Numbered from the stretch's first letter, positions 1 to 6,807 are shown. The stretch: DNA of 9,498 nt from Planctomycetota bacterium (GCA_014237955.1 JABABY010000069.1:1-9498), one strand, 5' to 3'. Made by a program: numbers and translations. The notes: generated by a model from the letters alone, not told the origin.

Positions 1-3
1 GTT

Positions 4-189
4 TCATAAGAGCTCTCCGTATAAAGCCACAATAGCCCCGGATTTGCCCGTTGGCGGCAGGTAATACCCCCTCAGTTTACCCAACCAAACAATCCGGGGC
101 ACCGGACGCTCAATTATTTTTGCCCCGCCCCGTTTTCGGGAAGCCAACAACGGCATCCAATACGTGATTTTTACGAGAAAAATCGCCAT
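4..189 (-). CDS. doubtful small ORF, possible 61-aa protein
   Basis: I do not recognise this product. The reading frame is open from 267, but the best start is the ATG at 189, which has a GAGGGG Shine-Dalgarno-like sequence about 5 bases upstream. It would encode a basic 61-aa peptide beginning MAIFLVKITYWMPLL, with a weakly hydrophobic start and a basic middle (ASRKRGG). Its TGA stop (6-4) overlaps an ATG (7-5) in an ATGA arrangement, and that ATG has GGAG about 7 bases upstream. This is the usual signature of translational coupling to a following gene, which would lie beyond the left edge. It would be divergent from the PEP-CTERM gene. With no domain or homolog visible, the frame may instead be chance open sequence in the leader of the next gene. 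Confidence 0.27.
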   Translation of the reverse strand: MAIFLVKITYWMPLLASRKRGGAKIIERPVPRIVWLGKLRGYYLPPTGKSGAIVALYGELL

Positions 190-316
190 TTGTCCCCTCA
201 TTTTTGCATGACTAAATAGGCCCGCTTTTATGTCCGGTTTCTTGCCCATCTGGCCATTTAAAGTCATGGCTAATTCAATCCACCACCAAATATCAAATTT
301 TAAGCATCACACTCGT

Positions 317-952
317 ATGTTTCGCCTCCCCTACTCGCTGATTGCTCTGGCCGCTGCGATGTTCATTGCAGGCAATGCCTCAGCCACCGAGTTGCATGTC
401 TTCGACTTTTCGACTTCCAGCTCAAATGTTGTCCAGGCCCTTGATGGTTTGGCCTCCGAATCTTACACCTCTCTGGGTGATGATTACGAGGTGACGCTCG
501 ACGCCGAGGCTTTTTCGGGTGTGATGATCTTCTCCGAAGATGATTCTACCTTCACCGTCGATTCAGGAATGGCTCTCCTATTCACCTTTTCTGTTTCGGA
601 ATCGGTTTCAATCAACATTCACGACCTCTCACTCGATTTTTTCCCTGAAAACACGCCACTGGGAGGCAGTCCATTGACGGCTGATATCATGGTTGCGGGC
701 TTCGCTCAGCCTTCGATCGCGGGGCTGGATATCTCGAACGGCATATTGTACATGATCTCTGAAAGAAACGACGATACGCAGTCACTCCAGCTCGTAGTAC
801 CCAACCTTCAAAATAACTGGCACGGCCTGGAATCGATCACTCTGGCTGTCGGCAACTCGAGTCCTTCGGCCGTTCCTGAACCGACCACAACGGCTTTATT
901 CTTAGCCGGCATCATACTTATCGGCACCGTCCGCCTCAGGATGTTCCGTTAG
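317..952 (+). CDS. PEP-CTERM sorting domain exported protein
   Basis: Exported protein of 211 aa with an exosortase sorting signal. The frame is open from 230, but the ATG at 317 is preferred because it gives a clean signal peptide: MFR, a hydrophobic stretch at residues 5-18, and an AXA-type cleavage site (ASA) near residue 23. The C-terminus has the tripartite PEP-CTERM pattern: VPEP at about 186-189, a hydrophobic helix at about 193-206, then a short Arg-rich tail (RLRMFR). Proteins of this class are known to be exported, cut near the PEP motif by an exosortase and anchored or released at the surface. The mature region is acidic, Ser/Thr-rich and probably beta-rich, and contains no cysteine and no enzyme motif that I can recognise. 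No exosortase gene or exopolysaccharide cluster is in the window. No strong Shine-Dalgarno precedes 317. The specific role is unknown. Confidence 0.85.
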   Translation: MFRLPYSLIALAAAMFIAGNASATELHVFDFSTSSSNVVQALDGLASESYTSLGDDYEVTLDAEAFSGVMIFSEDDSTFTVDSGMALLFTFSVSESVSINIHDLSLDFFPENTPLGGSPLTADIMVAGFAQPSIAGLDISNGILYMISERNDDTQSLQLVVPNLQNNWHGLESITLAVGNSSPSAVPEPTTTALFLAGIILIGTVRLRMFR

Positions 953-957
953 TCAGA

Positions 958-981
958 AGCGACGTCCTGGGCTCGGTCGCT
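958..981 (+). terminator. weak hairpin after PEP-CTERM gene
   Basis: Six-base perfect arms AGCGAC (958-963) and GTCGCT (976-981) start five bases after the PEP-CTERM stop and are followed by a pyrimidine-rich but not poly-T stretch. It could be a weak terminator or mRNA 3'-end structure. The stronger hairpin at 1075-1099 may be the real stop for this transcript. Confidence 0.25.
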
Positions 982-1074
982 CCTCGTTCTTCACAACGCC
1001 TCGGGATACTCCAAATTCGCATCTATTTTGCCGACTGGAACGCGTAAAAAATTCTGGTAGCGGCAAGCGCATAG

Positions 1075-1099
1075 AAAAACGCCGGTCACTCGGCGTTTT
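1075..1099 (-). terminator. hairpin terminator of tRNA-Lys, possibly bidirectional
   Basis: Perfect 9-bp arms AAAACGCCG (1076-1084) and CGGCGTTTT (1091-1099) enclose a 6-base loop. Read on the minus strand, the stem ends in a run of five T four bases after the tRNA-Lys 3' end, which is an intrinsic terminator. On the plus strand the stem ends in four T, so it could also stop transcription arriving from the PEP-CTERM gene. Confidence 0.75.
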
Positions 1100-1102
1100 G
1101 AG

Positions 1103-1175
1103 TGCCCCCTCAAGGACTCGAACCTTGAACCTATTGATTAAGAGTCAATTGCTCTGCCAATTGAGCTAAGGGGGC
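1103..1175 (-). tRNA. tRNA-Lys(CTT)
   Basis: A full cloverleaf folds by eye on the minus strand. The acceptor stem is GCCCCCT/AGGGGGC with discriminator A. The D arm is GCTC...GAGC with GG in the loop. The anticodon stem is ATTGA/TCAAT with loop CTCTTAA, so the anticodon is CTT (reads AAG, lysine). The T arm is CAAGG/CCTTG with loop TTCGAGT. All helices are fully paired and the length is 73 nt. The 3' CCA is not encoded, so it must be added by nucleotidyltransferase. A terminator follows directly, and the cyclophilin gene lies upstream on the same strand. Confidence 0.96.
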
Positions 1176-1207
1176 ATGAAAGGCTTAACGGCCGGTCGAT
1201 GGTCCGT

Positions 1208-1235
1208 ATGGTATCACCTGCATCTCGCCCGGCAA
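1208..1235 (-). promoter_or_regulatory. possible tRNA-Lys promoter
   Basis: On the minus strand TTGCCG (1235-1230) and TACCAT (1213-1208) are separated by 16 bases, ending 32 bases before the tRNA-Lys 5' end. Each hexamer matches the sigma70 consensus at four positions. The -35 box sits inside the 1224-1243 inverted repeat. This is a modest match, and the tRNA could instead be transcribed from the cyclophilin promoter. Confidence 0.3.
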
Positions 1236-1243
1236 GGGGCGAG
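1224..1243 (-). terminator. GC-rich hairpin between cyclophilin gene and tRNA-Lys
   Basis: Perfect 7-bp arms CTCGCCC (1224-1230) and GGGCGAG (1237-1243) with a 6-base loop lie 14 bases after the cyclophilin stop. The structure should be stable, but no T-run follows on the minus strand. It may be a non-canonical terminator, a 3'-end stabiliser or an RNA-processing site upstream of the tRNA. Confidence 0.4.
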
Positions 1244-1257
1244 GGTAACCGGATACT

Positions 1258-1695
1258 CTATTCGCCTTCGTCGGTGACCGTAACCTTTTCCATCGCATCC
1301 CCCTGGGCAATGGAATCGACGACATCCTGTCCCTCGAGTACCACACCAAAGACCGAATGCATGTTGTCCAGATGCGGGGTCGGACCATGCGTGATGAAAA
1401 ACTGGGAACCGTTGGTGTTCGGACCCGCATTGGCCATGGAAAGAATGCCCGGGCTATCGTGTTTCAGCGAGTCATCGAATTCGTCTTCAAACGTGTAACC
1501 CGGTCCACCGGTTCCTGTACCCTGTGGACAGCCGGTCTGGATCATGAAATTAGGGATCACACGATGGAACAACAGACCGTCGTAAAATCCATCGCCTGCC
1601 AGTTTCTCAAAATTTGCGACCGTTTTCGGTGTCTCATCGGCGTGCAATTGGAGTCGGATTGTTCCTTTGCTCGTTTCAATTGTGGCGACTTTCAT
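1258..1695 (-). CDS. peptidyl-prolyl cis-trans isomerase, cyclophilin type
   Basis: Single-domain cyclophilin of 145 aa that interconverts cis and trans X-Pro peptide bonds during protein folding. With no signal peptide it is probably cytoplasmic. The core motifs are intact: FHRV at 43-46 (catalytic Arg45), FMIQ at 50-53, GxGxGGPGYTFEDE at 59-72, SMANAGPNTNGSQFFIT at 86-101 (Phe100), and His113 before VFG. The position of the cyclosporin-contacting Trp of human CypA is His108 here (TPHLD), as in many bacterial PpiB-type enzymes, so cyclosporin binding should be weak. Length matches small bacterial cyclophilins. Start: an ATG four codons upstream (1707) is in frame, but the ATG at 1695 has AGGAAA just upstream and gives the usual MKVATIETSKG beginning. 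tRNA-Lys lies downstream on the same strand. Product confidence is high; ppiA versus ppiB naming is not settled. Confidence 0.95.
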   Translation of the reverse strand: MKVATIETSKGTIRLQLHADETPKTVANFEKLAGDGFYDGLLFHRVIPNFMIQTGCPQGTGTGGPGYTFEDEFDDSLKHDSPGILSMANAGPNTNGSQFFITHGPTPHLDNMHSVFGVVLEGQDVVDSIAQGDAMEKVTVTDEGE

Positions 1696-1707
1696 CGGTT
1701 TCCTCAT

Positions 1708-1998
1708 CTTTCCAGTGTATTTCCTGCGGCGGTTGTTTTTTAGAGATCCGCCCCGGTGGTCACTTTAACAAATCGGTCGAGTCGTGTCGCCTTCCCCGGA
1801 CCGCGATCCTGCGATTTTTCACTTTGCGATCGCGATATGGCCCATGCCAGTGACTCCGGAATAACAACAGCGGCCCAATCCTGATCAGGCACAAGCCAAC
1901 AAACTATACGCCGAGTGGCCGAGACGCTATTCTTCAGTTTCTCATAGAGTCATGTTCTCGAGGCCTGTAGTCCCATTGCCCGACTCATTCGAAATGCC
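1708..1998. other. divergent intergenic region, cyclophilin/sixA
   Basis: Both flanking genes are transcribed away from this stretch, so it should hold two promoters, but I cannot pick a convincing -35/-10 pair for either. It contains a 10-bp perfect palindrome CCTGATCAGG (1880-1889), about 110 bases upstream of the phosphatase start, and a GCGATCGC octamer near 1825. The open frames crossing it have no ribosome site or recognisable product. Confidence 0.4.
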
Positions 1999-2487
1999 AT
2001 GAAAACACTCCTGCTGCTCCGACACGCAAAATCGAGTTGGAAGGAATCGCACCTTACAGACCATGACCGGCCACTCAACAAGCGGGGCCAGAGTGATGCT
2101 CCCCGCATCGGCAAGCTGATTGTGCAAGAAAACATCCAACCTGGTTTGATCGTCAGTTCCACCGCACTACGTGCCCGCAGCACCGCCGAGGCGGTTGCCG
2201 ACTTCTGTTGCCATCCCGAAGCGATTAATGAGGTTCGCGATTTGTATCTGGCACCACCGATGACCTACATTGAAACGGCACAATGTTTTCCAAACCACCT
2301 CGATCGCGTCATGATGGTGGGCCACAATCCAGGAATTTCCCAATTGCTTTATCGTCTGACTGGGTGTGACGAAGATTTTCCCACTGCTGCACTGGCGCAG
2401 ATTGAAATACCGGTGGAGGACTGGGGAGATTTTTGCGAAACCACCCGCGGTGAACTCATCGCGTTTTGGAGACCCCGCGAGTTGTAA
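1999..2487 (+). CDS. sixA: SixA-type phosphohistidine phosphatase
   Basis: Histidine phosphatase superfamily, SixA branch, 162 aa. These enzymes remove phosphate from phosphohistidine on proteins; E. coli SixA acts on phosphotransfer proteins. Visible motifs are LLLLRHAKSSW at residues 4-14 (nucleophile His9 with Arg8), DRPLNKRG at 23-30, SSTALRARSTAEAV at 53-66 (phosphate-binding Arg near 58-60), and VGHNPG at 107-112 (second catalytic His109). This RHG core with a short C-terminal part matches the SixA family in length and order. There is no signal peptide, so it is probably cytoplasmic. The start gives the RHG motif directly at the N-terminus as usual, although no clear Shine-Dalgarno precedes it. 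The gene stands alone and converges on the exported protein at 2514-3419, with only 26 bases between stops. The actual substrate here cannot be read from the sequence. Confidence 0.92.
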   Translation: MKTLLLLRHAKSSWKESHLTDHDRPLNKRGQSDAPRIGKLIVQENIQPGLIVSSTALRARSTAEAVADFCCHPEAINEVRDLYLAPPMTYIETAQCFPNHLDRVMMVGHNPGISQLLYRLTGCDEDFPTAALAQIEIPVEDWGDFCETTRGELIAFWRPREL

Positions 2488-2513
2488 ACCGGCTCTGAGA
2501 AGATCAGCGGGGA

Positions 2514-3419
2514 CTACCTGCATAGGATCGAAGCAGATCGGCTGCCGCGCGGATGCTCTTCTCCGTCGGGCGACATCGCCTCATCGAGTTTGACACCCTC
2601 TCGTCGCAGAGACATCTGACTTGCCGCCAGATTGTGGGCTGCCTCTTTGGCACTCGAATCTCCCTCCAGGTAGAGCCCGACGACAAAACGGGCATCACCA
2701 CAGGGATGCACCCCTTTGATCAGGTAGCGAGTTCGCTGCCCCTTCGCCAGACAGGACAACAGCACGTAATCCCCTCGCCAACTGCGGGGAACGACAAATT
2801 GACAACTGAGTTTCTGGATACCTTCGAAGGAACGCTGGGGCGACTGCTTAATTTTAAAAAAGACGCCCCGCTGCTGTGCAAATGTACCGCTGATAATAAC
2901 CGGTGTTTTAGCCGGCATCTTTCGCATTTCTTCTCGGACGCTGTTTTGCTCGTTGGTGCCGAGACTGGCGACCGGCTGGGCACTTGCGGGCAACGGAATC
3001 GGAGCTGCCATGGTGCCATTGACCGTTCCCCCGATCGTACGATGTTTTCCTACGGTCTTGACGATCTGGATCGGCTCGACAAACTCGCTGTCCAACTGTG
3101 TCTTGGGCGTAAATTCAAAGATCCGGGCATGCGGGCTGTCAATCTCAAAGAGCAGTTCCCGAAGATCGACAGCGTTCCCCTTAGAAACCCTTGTCGAAAT
3201 TTGCAGCGTGGCCTCGATAATCTTTTCATTCGGATTCGAGATTGCAAAGTCGACAGGCGTCACATCGCGGCAGACAACAGCCGGCCCACAATCAAACTCG
3301 ACGGACACTGCATCGGCCGCCTGCGAAGCTGTGCCTCCGAGCAGCAGAAGCAGCAATAGTCCCGACCTCTGTAGACGAATTGCGGTTACCACAATCCCTG
3401 AATTCGTGCCTCTACTCAT
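2514..3419 (-). CDS. exported protein of unknown function
   Basis: I do not recognise the family. It is a 301-aa protein with a signal peptide: basic residues around 15-18, a run of leucines at 21-27, and an AXA-type site (SQA/AD) near residue 34. The mature part starts with a beta-rich segment (about 38-125) resembling immunoglobulin-like secreted domains in pattern, with Cys44 and Cys50. A Pro/Ala-rich low-complexity stretch follows (about 138-155), then a second block (about 172-255) with ISGTFAQQRGVFFKI and PRSWRGDYVLLSC, carrying Cys206, Cys223 and Cys240. The tail (255-301) is charged and probably disordered. The start is supported by AGGAG nine bases upstream of the ATG. The last base pairs are close to the convergent sixA stop, with only a weak bulged stem-loop (2489-2510) between them. 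It is probably periplasmic or envelope-bound, and its function is unknown. Confidence 0.8.
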   Translation of the reverse strand: MSRGTNSGIVVTAIRLQRSGLLLLLLLGGTASQAADAVSVEFDCGPAVVCRDVTPVDFAISNPNEKIIEATLQISTRVSKGNAVDLRELLFEIDSPHARIFEFTPKTQLDSEFVEPIQIVKTVGKHRTIGGTVNGTMAAPIPLPASAQPVASLGTNEQNSVREEMRKMPAKTPVIISGTFAQQRGVFFKIKQSPQRSFEGIQKLSCQFVVPRSWRGDYVLLSCLAKGQRTRYLIKGVHPCGDARFVVGLYLEGDSSAKEAAHNLAASQMSLRREGVKLDEAMSPDGEEHPRGSRSASILCR

Positions 3420-3711
3420 CAGAGAGTTCTCCTGAAGTCATACCACCGGTAACCAAAGATTTCCTGCAACAAGACAATTTTTTCAGCGCCCGCTCGAGAG
3501 TCAAGTTTTTAGGCAAAAGAAAAACCGATCTCCCACCTCTGTAGCCACCGCGGAGCAAGCGTCGCTAGCAGACACAAACCGGCATCTGCAGCCTGAGGGG
3601 CGCTTTGGGGTGATGGGAGCGGTCCATAGCGAAAATACTCGGCGATTGCGGGCCGGTGCGGTTGTAGCGATTAAGCGGCCCGACAGCAGTCTGCACGCGC
3701 TGCTCGCTCGC
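3420..3711. other. intergenic region downstream of 811-aa gene
   Basis: On the minus strand this stretch separates the 811-aa gene from the exported-protein gene at 3419. A short stem AGCAG/CTGCT (3685-3689, 3700-3704) lies just after the 811-aa stop but has no T-run, so termination is uncertain. The frame that is open across 3501-3761 is low-complexity, lacks a ribosome site and overlaps the end of the larger gene, so I do not call it. A possible promoter at 3476-3504 is listed separately. Confidence 0.45.
3476..3504 (-). promoter_or_regulatory. possible promoter of exported protein gene (3419)
   Basis: On the minus strand TTGACT (3504-3499; five of six -35 consensus positions) is followed after 17 bases by AAAATT (3481-3476), a poor -10 with three matches. 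It would give a leader of about 50 bases containing the AGGAG ribosome site. The -35 and spacing are good and the -10 is weak. Confidence 0.35.
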
Positions 3712-6147
3712 TCAATCGTCGACCCAGCCGGTGGAGCGGACCAGGTCAAGCGGGACACCATCGACTAGCGTGTAGAGGCGAAACTCGATGGCCTCTGCAT
3801 CACCCATTTGCTCAGCCCACCCCTGAAGAAGCTGTAGCTGATTGGAGCGTTTTTTGATTTTCTCCTGTTTCGCCTCATAGACGCCGCGCAATTTTTCCAT
3901 CTGCTCTTTTGAGAAGTCCCCCTGAGGAAGACCGAGTGCCCGCCAACGGCGAGTGATCTGCGCCATTTCTTGCTTCTCGGCTGTTTTGAGTCGAGAGCGA
4001 TCAGCATATTTTTCGGCCGCTTCGATCGTTTCTATAATCTTCTCACCTTTTTTTGTTCTCGCATTAAGCTCGGGGATTTCTGCAAAGGCTTTGCGCAAAG
4101 GCACATCCTTCGTTCTTTTCTTACCTTTCTTGTCTTCAATTCCGGTGCGCAGAAGCGTCTTCATCCTCAGGATAATCATTGGCTCTTTGAAGGAAGCAAC
4201 CAACTTTAAGATAGTCCCATCGCGAAGCGATATTTCTTGCTCCTTTTCGGCCCCTGTTAGCGATAAAACGACCCGCTTATTGACACCAAACGTCTGTTCG
4301 GGAAACTGTAGCACAAGCCGCAAATCTGCTGCCGGCACACCGGCAGGTACCTCAATCTGCGGCTTCACAGCTTTGAGTGGATTATAGGTAAGCGGAGCTT
4401 GCTCTTTCACCTCACGCAGCGGAACGCTGCGGACATGTTTCCCGATGTGCAGCTGCAGTAAGCCATTCTGCAAACTGGCCGACTCGGGCAGCTCACCGGC
4501 CGCCGGGAGCCAGCCGAGGGAGAGCTTATTTTCTTTTAGGGTGAGTGCCGCAACGGGAGTCTGCTCATCGCCGGAGAGTATAAACTGCCACCGCTGCGCA
4601 TCGTCCTCCTCCTCAGAGGTCATCTGCTCAAGCGAAAACCGCACGCCGTCGGGATTCGAATTGCCACCAAAGAGCTGGGCTGCAAGTTTTTCCTTTCCCA
4701 AAAAGAGACTTCCCAGGCCCACCTCGCCCGTACGCCCTGCCGGCAGACCGCGGGCAACAAAATCGACAAACGGCTTTTCAGCCCGCACCCGATCGCGAAC
4801 CGCCTGGGCCATTTCCTCTAGCGTGCCACTGCCGGTAATCCCCCACAAACGAAAGCTGGGAAGTCGCTGGGTGTTGCTGCTATGCTTCATTTCAATCAGA
4901 AAGTTTGGACCAAACGGTCCCTTAGCAGCAAACACGGCCCACACAGGTTCCCCGCCGTTGAATTGCAACTGCCATCCGGCATTCTCATTGGCGTCGATCA
5001 CCGTCGCGGCACCACCCCGACCAAGCGAATCGATGGCCCCAAGCCAGTTGACGGACTTGAGCTCCATGTTGGTGAGCGTTGCCGTCTGATGTGATGGCGC
5101 ATGCATCTCCAAACAAAGACCCGCAAGTGGGCCGCCTGAGGGTGCACTGACCTCGAGCCGATAAAAAGCCGAAGTGGATCCCTCTGCCGAGTAGAAATGA
5201 TTTGCCTGCTTTTGATACCTATACTTAGTCTTCGTGTCGGTGGGGGCAATCTGAAGCTCGACAAAGCCGATCGGCTGCTTCGCAGGAGCTTTTTCCTCCA
5301 CCGGTTCAGTATCTGCTTCATCCTCGCTGCTCTCGTCAGCCTCGTCCGTTTTGGCCGGCTCATTTGTTTCACCATCACTTGCCGTGGGCTCTAGATCCTC
5401 TTCCGATGCGGTGCGCTGGGCATCCTTGGAGGGCGGCGACGGATTCGCAGGGTCTGGAGGAATGACGGCGCCTCTCGTCTCTTTTGGGTTGCGTTGAAAC
5501 GAATCTGTTCCTCCTTCACGACTGGCCACCTTTGGGGGAACTTCTGGCTCTTCGTCCACTGGGTTGTTCGAGGGCCTCGGAAACAGAAATCCAATGACGA
5601 AGAGAAGCAACAGAATTCCAGCACAGCCAGCAACGATTAGCACCCGGCGACTGCCGACGTTTGAATCCTCAACCTCCTCCAAAGACCGTTCTTGAGGCAC
5701 ACGTGCCGGGGCAATCGCGTCAGACCGTTTGCGCGCAGATTTTAGGGGGGGAGGTTTGTCAAAAAGATCGCTTTCAATCGGAGAAAGGGAATCTTCACCT
5801 TGCAGCTCTGAGACTGCTCCGGATGAAGCAGCATCGCTCCGCAATGTTTTATCCGCTTCGATTGCGGCGAGCCGCGCTCGCAACTTCTCATCGTATGCTG
5901 CTTTTTTTCCCGCGTTGAGCAGGCAGAGGCGTGCTCGAGAGACTTCGCCCAACAGTTTCTGGGCGCGGGCCATTTCGGCACCGGTGGAGACCTCCTGCAG
6001 GTAGCTCATCACACGATCGGCCGCCGCCTCGATGACCTCCGGGTCGGACTCAAAGGCAATCAATCCGAGCAGTCGATAATGGGTCGGGAGTCGCTCATCG
6101 GGCGAGATGCCGAGCCATTTGTAATAGGGATCAAAATCTGCTGCCAT
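3712..6147 (-). CDS. 811-aa membrane protein with planctomycete J-like N-terminal module
   Basis: Large single-pass membrane protein. Residues 1-100 form a helical module (FDPYYKWLGISPDERLP, THYRLLGL, ...KKAAYDEKLR) that I know from many planctomycete proteins, often next to kinase or WD40 parts. It resembles a DnaJ J-domain in outline but lacks the HPD motif. A polar linker follows, then one strong transmembrane helix at about 169-189 with RR before it, placing the N-terminus in the cytoplasm. Residues 190-295 are a Pro/Glu/Asp-rich spacer. Residues 315-440 (FYRLEV... AVFAAKGPFG... LPSFRLWGIT) resemble, in my reading, the discoidin-like region of planctomycete cytochrome/DUF1549-type proteins. 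The rest (441-811) is mixed, ending in a charged, probably coiled-coil part (about 650-790). There is no Shine-Dalgarno before 6147, but the start matches the module's normal beginning. The role is unknown; it may be a scaffold or envelope sensor. Confidence 0.85.
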   Translation of the reverse strand: MAADFDPYYKWLGISPDERLPTHYRLLGLIAFESDPEVIEAAADRVMSYLQEVSTGAEMARAQKLLGEVSRARLCLLNAGKKAAYDEKLRARLAAIEADKTLRSDAASSGAVSELQGEDSLSPIESDLFDKPPPLKSARKRSDAIAPARVPQERSLEEVEDSNVGSRRVLIVAGCAGILLLLFVIGFLFPRPSNNPVDEEPEVPPKVASREGGTDSFQRNPKETRGAVIPPDPANPSPPSKDAQRTASEEDLEPTASDGETNEPAKTDEADESSEDEADTEPVEEKAPAKQPIGFVELQIAPTDTKTKYRYQKQANHFYSAEGSTSAFYRLEVSAPSGGPLAGLCLEMHAPSHQTATLTNMELKSVNWLGAIDSLGRGGAATVIDANENAGWQLQFNGGEPVWAVFAAKGPFGPNFLIEMKHSSNTQRLPSFRLWGITGSGTLEEMAQAVRDRVRAEKPFVDFVARGLPAGRTGEVGLGSLFLGKEKLAAQLFGGNSNPDGVRFSLEQMTSEEEDDAQRWQFILSGDEQTPVAALTLKENKLSLGWLPAAGELPESASLQNGLLQLHIGKHVRSVPLREVKEQAPLTYNPLKAVKPQIEVPAGVPAADLRLVLQFPEQTFGVNKRVVLSLTGAEKEQEISLRDGTILKLVASFKEPMIILRMKTLLRTGIEDKKGKKRTKDVPLRKAFAEIPELNARTKKGEKIIETIEAAEKYADRSRLKTAEKQEMAQITRRWRALGLPQGDFSKEQMEKLRGVYEAKQEKIKKRSNQLQLLQGWAEQMGDAEAIEFRLYTLVDGVPLDLVRSTGWVDD

Positions 6148-6196
6148 CGCCGAACTCGCAACAACGACCGGGAAGTGGCGGTGAAAAGCCGTATGG

Positions 6197-6202
6197 ATTT
6201 TA
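6197..6202 (-). promoter_or_regulatory. possible -10 box of 811-aa gene
   Basis: On the minus strand TAAAAT matches the -10 consensus at five of six positions and lies about 50 bases before the ATG at 6147. No good -35 lies at 16-18 bases; TTGGTG is nearby but too close. This is a weak candidate only. Confidence 0.2.
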
Positions 6203-6313
6203 ACCGGGATAGCTTCACCAAACCAGCATCCTGATTCTGGCAGAATGGAAAAAGTACCGTCCTAGCGAGGGCCGGCAAAAGCTTCTGCACGGCTGAAACA
6301 CGACAAAGCGCAC

Positions 6314-6363
6314 AAAAAAATCGCCGCCACCGCTACCAAACGGGTTGGTAACGGCGATGGCGA
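6314..6363 (-). terminator. strong intrinsic terminator of 81-aa exported protein gene
   Basis: On the minus strand a 19-bp imperfect stem (6363-6345 with 6339-6321; 15 Watson-Crick pairs, the remainder G.U or mismatched) with a 5-base loop is followed directly by seven T (6320-6314). It lies 37 bases after the stop at 6401. This is the clearest intrinsic terminator in the window, and it shields the 811-aa gene downstream from read-through. Confidence 0.85.
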
Positions 6364-6400
6364 AAATCTTATTTTCTCCAAACAGCCAGAGTGCGATCAC

Positions 6401-6646
6401 TCAATTGCAACAGCAACCAGGGGCATATCCACCCACAACAACCGGGGGTGCATAGACTGGACCGTAATAGGAAACAACCCGACGCGGATAGACCACGCGA
6501 CGTGGATAGTACGCCGTGGTATATACCGGACCATACGCTGGGTAATAGGCCCAGTAACGACGGGCTTCCGCTTGCTTGGGAGCTGTAAAGAACAAGGTCG
6601 CTGCAATAACGGCAACCATCAACCCACACTTTACTAAGGTTTTCAT
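6401..6646 (-). CDS. small exported Tyr/Pro/Arg-rich protein
   Basis: An 81-aa exported peptide of unknown function. The frame is open to 6727, but the ATG at 6646 is chosen because TAGGAG lies about eight bases upstream and because it gives a standard signal peptide: MKTLVKC, a hydrophobic core at 8-20, and cleavage at AEA/RR near residue 28. The mature 53 residues are low-complexity, with repeated YYP, YPRRVV and YGPVY units (YYPRRVVYPRRVVSYY at about 46-61), no acidic residue, and a terminal GCCCN. Short Tyr/Pro/Arg-rich exported peptides of this kind are common in planctomycete genomes. The Cys cluster could form disulfides, bind metal or crosslink in the envelope, but nothing shows which. 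It is a single-gene unit with a strong terminator, divergent from the gene at 6873. Confidence 0.8.
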   Translation of the reverse strand: MKTLVKCGLMVAVIAATLFFTAPKQAEARRYWAYYPAYGPVYTTAYYPRRVVYPRRVVSYYGPVYAPPVVVGGYAPGCCCN

Positions 6647-6703
6647 CAATGTACTCCTACCAATATTGTTCCGAAATTTTGTATCTGCAAAATATTCCGA
6701 CCA

Positions 6704-6719
6704 GTGTCGGCACCGACAC
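6704..6719. promoter_or_regulatory. perfect inverted repeat, operator candidate
   Basis: GTGTCGG-CA-CCGACAC: 7-bp perfect arms with a 2-base centre, lying 58 bases upstream of the 81-aa gene start and about 90 bases upstream of the promoter for the divergent gene at 6873. The tiny loop fits a dimeric protein-binding site better than an RNA hairpin. A second, AT-rich repeat ATTTTG/CAAAAT (6676-6681, 6688-6693) lies between it and the 81-aa gene. Confidence 0.4.
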
Positions 6720-6807
6720 ACGAACATGTCTCAAGCATACCAATTCCATTAGAAACTGTATAGCATCTCGGACGCTATCAACGCAAAATTGTAGTGCAAC
6801 AAACTAT

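Noticed and set aside
2553..3359. Long plus-strand frame antisense to the exported protein gene
   Set aside because: It mirrors a minus-strand gene that has a ribosome site, signal peptide and sensible composition; the antisense product has no recognisable features or ribosome site.
4445..5089. 214-aa plus-strand frame inside the 811-aa gene
   Set aside because: Ser/Pro/Arg-rich shadow of the real minus-strand coding sequence, which carries a recognised N-terminal module.
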